Shown: piece by piece, positions 7,081-14,288 of the stretch
Layout: the number at the start of each line of letters is the position of its first letter
Numbering within the stretch: position 1 is the stretch's first letter
Origin: JBLFWJ01 sp047611425
GTDB taxonomy: Bacteria > Bacteroidota > Bacteroidia > UBA10329
Reading direction: 5' to 3'
Assembly: GCA_047611425.1 (NCBI GenBank)
Contig: JBLFWJ010000032.1
Location: forward strand, 1-22,945
Length of the DNA: 22,945 nucleotides
Notes under the pieces: generated by a model
The model's database searches: none
Told to the model about the DNA's origin: nothing
Seen by the model: only the letters and a program-made list of their open reading frames with translations
Program-made: the position numbers and the translations under genes

Positions 7081-9306
7081 CTAAAATTTCAGATCCATAT
7101 GATCTAAAAGTTCCTTCGAGAAACTAACCATGTCACACACATCATCTGCTGGGGCAATGTGCAAGTACTTAAAGATCATCAATGCTTCCCCGTTGCTTTC
7201 AATGTGCTGTACTTGACTTTTTTCAAGGAACTCTAGCAAACTTGGAGAGAAGAACTTTCGCACTTCATCTTCCTCTTGGCCCATTATCAGAAACTTATCG
7301 GAAATCTTGGTAAAGAGTTTTAAGTCGGAATCTTGAATTCCTGAAATAGCCTTCACTCGATCAAATAACCTCGAGAACAAGCCTTCCTTCTCCACAATGA
7401 ACTCAGGAATCTTTCCCTCCAATCGGACAACTTGAACCGTAGTGTGGAAAATCTCTAAAGAAAGCATGGCACCCTCATCAAATACGATGTCGGCAATTTC
7501 CCAGGAGGCTTTGTTCTTTTCGTCAACACCTCTAACAGCGTTTGTCTTTCGTTCTATAGGTCTGGTTTCGAAAAAGTGGAAATTCCGTAGGTATGATGTG
7601 TCCCAATCCACTTCGCGTTGAAAGGTCCAGCCATTCTGAATTGCAATTTTCTGAAGTCTTTGCTCTCGCTTTGTGACTCGTTTTTTGGTAGGGCCAGTAA
7701 TAATCTTCATTGCCCTATTGTGGCTGGTAGAAGAGACGTGGTTTTCTAGTCCGATAATGGAAACCCTTCCTCCATGATCGTCTTGCACACGTTTGAAATC
7801 AATTACATTTTCCATTACGGAAAGGTCAACCAGTCGAGTGTTTGACATATCAACCCGAACTTCCGACCCTGGAGGAATTTCCTCAAAAAGCTTATTGAGT
7901 TGAAGCATGGATAGGAAGTTTGCTATTCCTCTCAGCTTAATATCATAGCTGCCATTTTCCCTTTTGTAAACCTTTGATCCAGACTTAAGCGCCATTTTGA
8001 AGAAGGTCATAACACCAACTTTGGCAAGCATCATGTGGAGCAATAATGTTATTAGAATTCCACCAATAATTCCGTAAAGAAGGTCGGTAAACAGAGTGAT
8101 TACCAACGTACTGGTTAGGAACAACAACTGCTCAACGCCTTGGTCATAGGCATGTATAAAAACCTTTGGGGATGCAAGCTTAAATCCTGTATGAACTAGA
8201 ATCGCGGCCAATGCCGCCAACGGCACACTTTGCAAAATAGGTGCTAGGATCAAAACGAAAACCAACAGTAAAATTCCGTGGTAAAAGTTGGCCCACTTGG
8301 TCTTCGCATTATTGTGAACGTTTACCGTACTCCTTACAATCACTGTGATAATAGGCAGGCCGCCTAAGGCACCAGAAACCATAGTGCTCAATCCAATTCC
8401 GATTAGATCCTTGTTTAGATCTGTAGTTCGTTTGTACGGATCCAGCTTGTCAACGGCTCTTGCACTAGCCAAAGATTCAACCGAAGCAATCATGGTGATG
8501 GAAAGAACCGTTAACCAGAAAGCGCCCGTTCCAATCATCCCGAAATCTGGATGCATAATGCTGTCCAAAGGGTTGTCAGGCAAATCGATTAGATATTCCG
8601 GCCCAACGCCATACTCAAATCCAAAAAGGCTAATTGTATGAGAATTGAAAAAATCAAATCCAAAAACAAATGGTAAAGCTGCGAGCAATACCCACATTGG
8701 GGCTGGAATAATGTGAAAGAGTTTATAATTCAGCTTACTATGAAAGGAAAGTAGAAGAATTCCTACTAAGGCAATCACGGCTACAAATGGATTGGCCTCA
8801 GGCAGTTTCCTGAAAATGTCGATGAGGGTTCCAATTGTTGTGGTTGCATCAGAGGTTGTACCTAATGCAAAATGCATCTGCTTTGAGAATATGATAACGC
8901 CAATGGCCGCCAATATTCCGTGTAAAACAGAGGAAGGGAGGAGATTTGCAAATCTTCCCATCTTCAAGAAACCAAGTAGAATTTGAATGGCACCAGAGAC
9001 AACTATTGCGGCCAAGACATAATTGATATTGCCCTCCAAGGCCAATAATCCACCAAGAATAACTGCAATTAGTCCTGCTGCTGGTCCATTAATGGCCATA
9101 TGCCCACCTCGGAAAAATGTGGTTACAACTCCTCCAATAATGGCCGATAGTACTCCAGCCATTGGTGCCACTTCAGAGGCGACCGCAATTCCAAGTGCCA
9201 GAGGCAATGCAACTAAGGAAACACTGACGGCAGCACTCAAATCGTTGCGCCAATTTTCCTTTAACCCTTTAAAGCCGCTAGACGGTACTTTGTTTAGTCC
9301 CTGCAT
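7081..9306 (-). CDS. SulP (SLC26) family inorganic anion transporter with STAS domain and C-terminal extension
   Basis: The 741-residue inner-membrane protein has a SulP transport core (about residues 20-430) made of many hydrophobic segments, including NGPAAGLIAVILGG (about 73-86) and the conserved SVESLASARAVDKLDPYKRTT (split: SVESLASARAVD, 275-286; KLDPYKRTT, 287-295) with Glu277. A STAS domain follows (about 455-525, VDMSNTRLVDLSVMENV). The remaining 200 or so residues (about 540-741) are an extension not typical of basic SulP proteins; it has no motif I recognise and looks soluble. Substrates of the family include sulfate, bicarbonate and other anions; no carbonic anhydrase or sulfate-assimilation gene is adjacent, so the substrate is open. 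ATG 9306 gives a good N-terminus. Its upstream region is divergent with the TonB receptor. Confidence 0.92.
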   Translation of the reverse strand: MQGLNKVPSSGFKGLKENWRNDLSAAVSVSLVALPLALGIAVASEVAPMAGVLSAIIGGVVTTFFRGGHMAINGPAAGLIAVILGGLLALEGNINYVLAAIVVSGAIQILLGFLKMGRFANLLPSSVLHGILAAIGVIIFSKQMHFALGTTSDATTTIGTLIDIFRKLPEANPFVAVIALVGILLLSFHSKLNYKLFHIIPAPMWVLLAALPFVFGFDFFNSHTISLFGFEYGVGPEYLIDLPDNPLDSIMHPDFGMIGTGAFWLTVLSITMIASVESLASARAVDKLDPYKRTTDLNKDLIGIGLSTMVSGALGGLPIITVIVRSTVNVHNNAKTKWANFYHGILLLVFVLILAPILQSVPLAALAAILVHTGFKLASPKVFIHAYDQGVEQLLFLTSTLVITLFTDLLYGIIGGILITLLLHMMLAKVGVMTFFKMALKSGSKVYKRENGSYDIKLRGIANFLSMLQLNKLFEEIPPGSEVRVDMSNTRLVDLSVMENVIDFKRVQDDHGGRVSIIGLENHVSSTSHNRAMKIITGPTKKRVTKREQRLQKIAIQNGWTFQREVDWDTSYLRNFHFFETRPIERKTNAVRGVDEKNKASWEIADIVFDEGAMLSLEIFHTTVQVVRLEGKIPEFIVEKEGLFSRLFDRVKAISGIQDSDLKLFTKISDKFLIMGQEEDEVRKFFSPSLLEFLEKSQVQHIESNGEALMIFKYLHIAPADDVCDMVSFSKELLDHMDLKF

Positions 9307-9468
9307 TCGTCAGGTGGATTAATAATCTGTAAATCAAAAAAAAAGTTCCGTGAATGCCGCTTAGACAATCAATCTTCTCATTTCGGAATTGATCGCTGTA
9401 GAAGATTGTGTTACGCAGCCTAAGAGAAATCAATAACGGCCTCAAGGTAATGCCCTGAACTCAGAAAC

Positions 9469-9509
9469 CGAATTCCCTTTGATTAATAAGAACATTCAAA
9501 GGGAATTCG
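9469..9509. promoter_or_regulatory. Perfect 14-bp inverted repeat upstream of the TonB receptor (possible operator)
   Basis: cgaattccctttga (9469-9482) and tcaaagggaattcg (9496-9509) are exact reverse complements separated by 13 nt. It lies about 85 nt before the receptor start and about 70 nt before the candidate -7 box. This suits a regulator binding site or an early-transcript hairpin. Which one depends on where transcription starts. Confidence 0.5.
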
Positions 9510-9580
9510 CTTGGCAAACCAGTTAAAGCTATCCAGCACATTGGTCGTCTGAAGCACGGTTTTTGCAAGCAACGAAAAGA

Positions 9581-9588
9581 TATTTTTG
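9581..9588 (+). promoter_or_regulatory. Candidate -7 box TATTTTTG for the TonB receptor
   Basis: TATTTTTG matches TAnnTTTG exactly and ends 6 nt before the preferred GTG start at 9595. A TTTG at 9562-9565 is only 15 nt upstream, shorter than usual. If used, the transcript would be leaderless or nearly so. Confidence 0.35.
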
Positions 9589-9594
9589 TGCGCT

Positions 9595-12000
9595 GTGAAA
9601 ATCCACTTTATCGTTCTCCTTATTCTATGTTCGTTTTCGGCCTTTGGCCAGAGGGTGAAAGTGGTTGATGGCGCTACAAATGAGCCCGTTCCGAATGTTC
9701 AGATTCTTGACAAGGGAAAGTCAATTATGATGACAACTGACATTGATGGAAATGCCGATGTCAGCGAATTTTCTGGTAAGGATTCAATCTATTTCCGACA
9801 TGTGTCTTTCAAGCCTAGGCAGTTTGCTGTAAAGCGACCTGGCACAACGCAGTACACGGTGAAAATGGAAATGCGCACGCTCGTGCACGAAGAGTTTGTA
9901 GTTGGTGCAAGTCGTTTTCGAGAAAGTAGAGACGATATTCCTCAGACTATTGAAACGATTTCAAGCAAGGCCATTGCTTTTGAGAGTAGCCAAACAACAG
10001 CCGATTTATTGGAAAACTCGCCTGCAGTCTTTGTCCAGAAATCTCAGATGGGCGGAGGAAGTCCAATCCTAAGAGGATTAGAGGCGAACAAGGTTTTGCT
10101 TGTCGTTGATGGACTGAGAATGAACAATGCGATCTATAGAAGCGGCCATCTTCAGAATGTGCTATCAGTGGATCAGGGTGTTTTGGAGCGAGCGGAGGTG
10201 GTGCAAGGACCCGGTTCAGTTGTGTACGGTAGCGAGGCGCTGGGAGGTGTGATTCATATGCGAACTCGGGACCCAAAATTGTTGGGAGATTCGAAAAAGA
10301 AGATTCTCTTCAAGAACAACACCTTCACCCGTTTTTCAAGTGTGAATAATGAGTTGACCGGACATATAGATTTCTCATTAGGATGGAAAAAGTTCGGTAG
10401 CCTAACCAGCGTGACCTATTCCGATTTTAAAGATTTGAGAATGGGGAATGTTGGCAATCCGTTTTCTGATGATTTGACCCGAGACGAATTTCACGTTGAA
10501 CGGATCAATAATGTGGATTCGATGATTCTTAACGAGGACCGGAATATCCAAGATCAAAGTGGGTACGAACAGATCGATGCATTACAGAAGTTCATTTTCA
10601 AGCCTTCGAACAAGGTTACGCACCGATTGAATATTCAATTTTCTACTACTAGCAATGTTCCTAGATATGATCGATTGCAGGAAAAAGTTGGCGATGATCC
10701 GAAGTATGCAGAATGGAATTACGGTCCGCAAAATCGAATTCTAACCAGCTATTCTTTTAGCATCGCGGATTCGAAAAAAATGTATGACTACGTGAATTTT
10801 GTGGTTGGATATCAGCGAATTAATGAAAGCCGACATTCTAGAAGATTCGATTCTAATACTCGAAGATCTCAATTAGAGGATGTAGATGTGGCCGGAATGA
10901 ATCTAGACTTTAGCAAAGGAGCCGGAAAGCATTTAATCCGTTATGGAATCGAGACAAACTTTAATTACGTCTGGTCTACTGCATCTGACGAGAACATCAA
11001 TACAGGAATTGAAACCCCAACCGAAACGCGGTACCCATCTGGCGGAACGTCAGTGTATTCAGGTGCAGCTTATCTAAGCCACTCATGGAGCATTGCACCA
11101 TTGATAAAAATGCAGGAGGGTATTCGGTATAATTTCAATCATCTGCAATCTGATTTTGGTTCTTCTGCAATTCTTGATTTTGACGGAAAAGCATTCACGC
11201 TAAACAACAGCGCTGTAAATGGAAGTCTTGGTTTTGTTTTCACTCCGGCCAAAGGATTGAATGTAAATCTGCTTGGAGCAACTGGTTTTAGAGCACCCAA
11301 CTTGGATGATTTAGGAAAAGGGTTTGAGTTGGATGGCGATGACATTCAAATTCCCAATACCAGCTTAAAGCCAACGTATTTGTACAGCGGGGAGTTGAGC
11401 ATAAACAAGCGTTGGAAAAATGGTTCGTACTTCGGATTGGTTGGATATTACAGTCACCTTACGGATGCAATTGTGCGCACGGCTGCAACGTATTTAGGTG
11501 AAGATTCAGTGAACATTGATGGCGAAATGCTTCGGGTTTATTCTAATCAGAACAAACAGAATGCATTCATAACTGGAGCTTCAGCTCAAGTTGGAATTCA
11601 GGTATTTGAAGGATTGGCTTTTACTTCTTCAGTAACCTACACATATGGAAGAATATTAGGAGATTCCTTGAGTCCTCTGGATCACATTCCACCGTTGTTT
11701 GGTAGGCTAGGGTTCCTTTTTAAGAAAAAGAGATTGCGTGCTGAGGTCTTCAGCAATTGGAGCGATTGGAAACGGCTGGCCAATTACAATCTTAACGGAA
11801 GCGACAATTTCAATACAGCAACTCCAAGCGGAATGCCGGCATGGTTCACTCTTAATACCCGAGTGTCTTATCGAATAGGAAAAACCTTGACCATTCAACT
11901 TGGATTGGAGAATATCCTTGATCAGAATTATCGAAAGTTTGGTTCTGATATAAGTGCTCCGGGAAGGAATTTTACAGCAACACTTCGGGCCAAGATTTAA
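9595..12000 (+). CDS. TonB-dependent receptor, heme/hemoglobin-receptor type
   Basis: I choose GTG 9595, giving 801 residues and a clean signal peptide (MKIHFIVLLILCSFSAFGQ, 1-19). A TTG at 9586 would add three residues and lies within the candidate promoter. After the signal come a carboxypeptidase-regulatory-like domain (about 20-92), a TonB-box-like EEFVVGASR (99-107), a plug domain (about 110-225) and a 22-strand-type beta-barrel ending in NILDQNYRKFGS...TLRAKI. The plug carries GGGSPILRG (153-161), VDGLRMNNAIYRSGHLQN (171-188) and QGPGSVVYGSEALGGV, the pattern seen in heme/hemoglobin (HmuR-like) receptors. Heme as substrate is therefore reasonable but unproven; no hmuY or heme-handling gene is adjacent. 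A possible operator lies upstream. Confidence 0.9.
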   Translation: MKIHFIVLLILCSFSAFGQRVKVVDGATNEPVPNVQILDKGKSIMMTTDIDGNADVSEFSGKDSIYFRHVSFKPRQFAVKRPGTTQYTVKMEMRTLVHEEFVVGASRFRESRDDIPQTIETISSKAIAFESSQTTADLLENSPAVFVQKSQMGGGSPILRGLEANKVLLVVDGLRMNNAIYRSGHLQNVLSVDQGVLERAEVVQGPGSVVYGSEALGGVIHMRTRDPKLLGDSKKKILFKNNTFTRFSSVNNELTGHIDFSLGWKKFGSLTSVTYSDFKDLRMGNVGNPFSDDLTRDEFHVERINNVDSMILNEDRNIQDQSGYEQIDALQKFIFKPSNKVTHRLNIQFSTTSNVPRYDRLQEKVGDDPKYAEWNYGPQNRILTSYSFSIADSKKMYDYVNFVVGYQRINESRHSRRFDSNTRRSQLEDVDVAGMNLDFSKGAGKHLIRYGIETNFNYVWSTASDENINTGIETPTETRYPSGGTSVYSGAAYLSHSWSIAPLIKMQEGIRYNFNHLQSDFGSSAILDFDGKAFTLNNSAVNGSLGFVFTPAKGLNVNLLGATGFRAPNLDDLGKGFELDGDDIQIPNTSLKPTYLYSGELSINKRWKNGSYFGLVGYYSHLTDAIVRTAATYLGEDSVNIDGEMLRVYSNQNKQNAFITGASAQVGIQVFEGLAFTSSVTYTYGRILGDSLSPLDHIPPLFGRLGFLFKKKRLRAEVFSNWSDWKRLANYNLNGSDNFNTATPSGMPAWFTLNTRVSYRIGKTLTIQLGLENILDQNYRKFGSDISAPGRNFTATLRAKI

Positions 12001-12010
12001 ATTTTCGGCA

Positions 12011-12039
12011 CAAAAAAAGGGCAGCCACCACAGCTGCCC
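12011..12039 (-). terminator. Rho-independent terminator of the MORN gene, between convergent genes
   Basis: gggcagc (12019-12025) and gctgccc (12033-12039) form a 7-bp GC-rich stem with a 7-nt loop. On the minus strand a run of seven T follows, so it serves the MORN-repeat gene, whose stop is 25 nt away. The same hairpin may also stop read-through from the TonB receptor. Confidence 0.82.
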
Positions 12040-12063
12040 CAACCTTTAACCAAAATCTTCAAT

Positions 12064-12501
12064 CTATTTCTTCAAATCCGAGCGTTCCGCTGGAACACCT
12101 GGTTCTATAATGTCAATTCTAACAGGAACACCATCTTTAAACGTTCCTTCGTACTTGTACGTATCCATTAAGTCGCCAGATGTAGCCCAATAAAAATGGC
12201 CACGTCCGTGCATCTTTCCATCTTTCCACGTGCCGATGTACTTGCTTCCATCAGAATACTTGTACATGCCTCGACCGGCCATCGTTCCATTTCTAAAACT
12301 GCCTTTAAATTCATCTCCATTCTGGAAATAGTATGTGCCATTTCCGTGCATGTAGCCTTTTTTCCAAAGGCCCTTGTAATCGTCTCCGTTCTCAAAAAGG
12401 AATGATCCGTTGCCGTCAAAACAATTGCCTTCTACGCACTGAGCATCAACATCAATGGCAATTATTGCGAGTAAAAATCCTGTGAATAGTAGGCTTTTCA
12501 T
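12064..12501 (-). CDS. Small secreted MORN-repeat protein
   Basis: The 145-residue protein has a signal peptide (1-20, ending DVDAQ) and then about four MORN repeats from residue 37 onward: NGDDYKGLWKKGYMHGNGTY, NGDEFKGSFRNGTMAGRGMY, DGSKYIGTWKDGKMHGRGHF and a shorter YKYEGTFKDGVP. Each follows the G-x-x-Y-x-G-x-w-x-x-G-x-x-x-G-x-G pattern. MORN repeats form short beta-hairpin rods; in Bacteroidota exported versions are common but have no defined function. Two Cys (CVEGNC) follow the cleavage site and could form a disulfide; the protein is not an obvious lipoprotein. It is divergent from the CDGSH gene and convergent with the TonB receptor, with its own terminator. Confidence 0.88.
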   Translation of the reverse strand: MKSLLFTGFLLAIIAIDVDAQCVEGNCFDGNGSFLFENGDDYKGLWKKGYMHGNGTYYFQNGDEFKGSFRNGTMAGRGMYKYSDGSKYIGTWKDGKMHGRGHFYWATSGDLMDTYKYEGTFKDGVPVRIDIIEPGVPAERSDLKK

Positions 12502-12570
12502 GTATCGAGTAATTTAGGTTTGGCGTTAATACGGCAATATTTCAAGAAGGTTTTCCTTCAGGCCATTTTT

Positions 12571-12598
12571 TTTGAGTTCAGGTATCAATTGTAAATTG
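12571..12598 (+). promoter_or_regulatory. Possible promoter of the CDGSH iron-sulfur gene
   Basis: TTTG (12571-12574) is followed after 17 nt by TAAATTG (12592-12598), an imperfect match to TAnnTTTG. The ATG at 12617 is 18 nt downstream. A small hairpin gaagg-tttt-ccttc lies just before it (12546-12559). Confidence 0.3.
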
Positions 12599-12616
12599 CA
12601 ATCAAAACAAATCAAG

Positions 12617-13027
12617 ATGGGCAAGGAGTATTCAAAAGGAGATTTGACAGTGATTTGGGATCATACAAAATGCATTCATGCGGCAAAATGTGTGGGTGGA
12701 TTGCCAAATGTTTTTAAGCCGAACGAGAAACCTTGGATCAATCTAGAAACTGCCAGTGAGGAAGAGTTAAAGTCAACGATAGATCAATGTCCATCAGGTG
12801 CGTTGACCCATCGTAATGCTGGTTCTAATGCAGAAGTAAATGTTGCTTCTGTTGGTTGCAATGTTTCTAAAAATGGACCATTGTTGGTTAAAGGAGATGT
12901 CACGGTAGTGCATGCAGATGGCAGAGAAGAACAGCGAACCAAGATGACCGCATTTTGTAGATGTGGAAAGTCGGGGAGTCAACCCTATTGCGATGGCACC
13001 CATGCCAAGATTGGGTTCGAAGGTTGA
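12617..13027 (+). CDS. Two-domain iron-sulfur protein: divergent 4Fe-4S (Fer4_19) plus CDGSH
   Basis: With ATG 12617 the protein has 136 residues; an in-frame TTG at 12572 would add 15 residues that do not look conserved, so I reject it. Residues 1-65 are the divergent mono-cluster ferredoxin domain, with Cys19, Cys25 and Cys58 in TKCIHAAKCVGGLPNVF and DQCPSGAL. Residues about 80-136 are a CDGSH domain with the complete 2Fe-2S ligand set Cys114, Cys116, Cys125 and His129 (FCRCGKSGSQPYCDGTH). This fusion is known in bacteria, but its partners are not well defined; electron transfer or cluster storage in the cytoplasm is likely. The glycosyltransferase gene starts 13 nt later, so they are probably cotranscribed, though no functional link is evident. 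Confidence 0.92.
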   Translation: MGKEYSKGDLTVIWDHTKCIHAAKCVGGLPNVFKPNEKPWINLETASEEELKSTIDQCPSGALTHRNAGSNAEVNVASVGCNVSKNGPLLVKGDVTVVHADGREEQRTKMTAFCRCGKSGSQPYCDGTHAKIGFEG

Positions 13028-13040
13028 TAAAACTAAATAG

Positions 13041-14288
13041 ATGAGAACACTTTTGGTGATCGGTAAGGTGTGGCCTGAACCGACCGCTTCGGCTGCTGGA
13101 AGTAGAATCCTTCAGTTAATAGAAGCGTTTAAAAATGATGACTGGAAAATCACCCTTGGATGTGCGGCCAAGCGACCGGAGCATCACTATCCTCTTTCTA
13201 AATTAGGGGTTGAAGAGGTTGAGATTGAACTGAACAATTCGAGTTTTGATGATTTTATAGAAAGGCTAAATCCAAATGCTGTAATGTTCGATCGGTTTAT
13301 GACCGAGGAACAATTTGGATGGAGGGTCGCGAAATTTTGCCCAGACGCAATGAGAATTCTTGATACCGAGGATCTTCACTGTTTGAGGTCCGCCCGTAAA
13401 AAGGCGTTGGATGGAAATCGGACGTTTAGCCCTACCGAGTTGTTAATAGAAGAATCAGCCAAACGTGAATTGGCCAGTATCTATCGGTGTGATCTTAGCT
13501 TGATTATTTCCGAGGTTGAAATCAATCTTTTGAAAACGGTTTTCAAGGTTGATCATCGATTGCTTCACCTGGTTCCATTTATGGTGGAGTCAATCACCGA
13601 ATCGGAGATTGAATCACATCCATCATATGAAGAACGAGACCATTTCGTAACTATCGGGAACTTCCTACATGAGCCGAATTGGGATTCAATCAAGTACCTG
13701 AAAACTGAGATTTGGCCACATATTCGAGCAGAACTTCCCAAGGCCGAAATGCATGTTTATGGTTCTTATTCAACAGAAAAGAATCATCAATTGAATGATT
13801 CGAAAACTGGATTTCTGATTAAAGGGTTTGCTGAGAGTTCAAGTCATGTTTTATCAAATGCAAGAGTTTGTCTCGCCCCGTTGAGGTATGGCGCTGGACT
13901 AAAAGGAAAATTGCTGGAGGCAATGCAATTCGGGACACCAAGTGTTACCACGTCAATCGGGGCCGAATCAATGCATGGTAATCTTCCATGGCCTGGATCC
14001 ATTCAAGAAGATCCTGAGGAAATCGCCAAGGCTGCGTTTGAACTGCATTCTAGCGAGGATGCTTGGGCAAAAGCTCAAGTAAAGGGAGTTGAAATTGTAA
14101 ACACTCAATATTCTAAGAAGTCCCACTCCACCGCTTTAATACTAAAAGTGAATGACGTGTATGTTAGTCTGGAAAGTCATCGTAAAGCCAATTTTATTGG
14201 GTCAATGATGCAGTATCATTTACTGAGAAGTACCGAGTTTATGAGCCGATGGATTGAAGCCAAAAACACTGGAAAGGGAGAAAATTAG
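13041..14288 (+). CDS. Glycosyltransferase, GT4-type (GT-B fold)
   Basis: The 415-residue protein has an N-terminal acceptor-binding half beginning MRTLLVIGKVWPEP, with a His/Glu-rich stretch DTEDLHCLRSARKK (108-121), and a C-terminal nucleotide-sugar domain. There, VTIGNFLHEPNWDSI (203-217), LIKGFAESS (259-267) and LAPLRYGAGLKGKLLEAMQFG (split: LAPLRYGAGL, 278-287; KGKLLEAMQFG, 288-298) match the GT-B donor site, with Glu293 in the usual E-x7-E-like position. Donor and acceptor sugars cannot be read. It likely contributes to a surface polysaccharide along with the Wzz-like and ligase genes that converge on it. Its TAG stop overlaps the TAA stop of the ligase gene on the opposite strand. Confidence 0.88.
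   Translation: MRTLLVIGKVWPEPTASAAGSRILQLIEAFKNDDWKITLGCAAKRPEHHYPLSKLGVEEVEIELNNSSFDDFIERLNPNAVMFDRFMTEEQFGWRVAKFCPDAMRILDTEDLHCLRSARKKALDGNRTFSPTELLIEESAKRELASIYRCDLSLIISEVEINLLKTVFKVDHRLLHLVPFMVESITESEIESHPSYEERDHFVTIGNFLHEPNWDSIKYLKTEIWPHIRAELPKAEMHVYGSYSTEKNHQLNDSKTGFLIKGFAESSSHVLSNARVCLAPLRYGAGLKGKLLEAMQFGTPSVTTSIGAESMHGNLPWPGSIQEDPEEIAKAAFELHSSEDAWAKAQVKGVEIVNTQYSKKSHSTALILKVNDVYVSLESHRKANFIGSMMQYHLLRSTEFMSRWIEAKNTGKGEN

Larger units (their letters stand above)
9307..9594. other. 288-bp divergent intergenic region between SulP and TonB receptor
   Basis: No gene is seen. It contains a 9-bp inverted repeat (caatcttct 9370-9378 with agaagattg 9400-9408), a perfect 14-bp inverted repeat (9469-9509) and a candidate promoter box near 9581. 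I looked for cobalamin- or TPP-type riboswitch motifs and did not find them. Confidence 0.6.

Noticed and set aside
9307..9594. Cobalamin or TPP riboswitch ahead of the TonB receptor
   Set aside because: The conserved core boxes of these riboswitches were not found; only simple inverted repeats are present.
12168..12419. Second minus-strand frame inside the MORN gene
   Set aside because: It overlaps a clear MORN-repeat protein in another frame and only reflects the repeat structure of the DNA.
12572..12616. TTG start at 12572 for the iron-sulfur protein
   Set aside because: The 15 extra residues do not look conserved and overlap a likely promoter; ATG 12617 is preferred.
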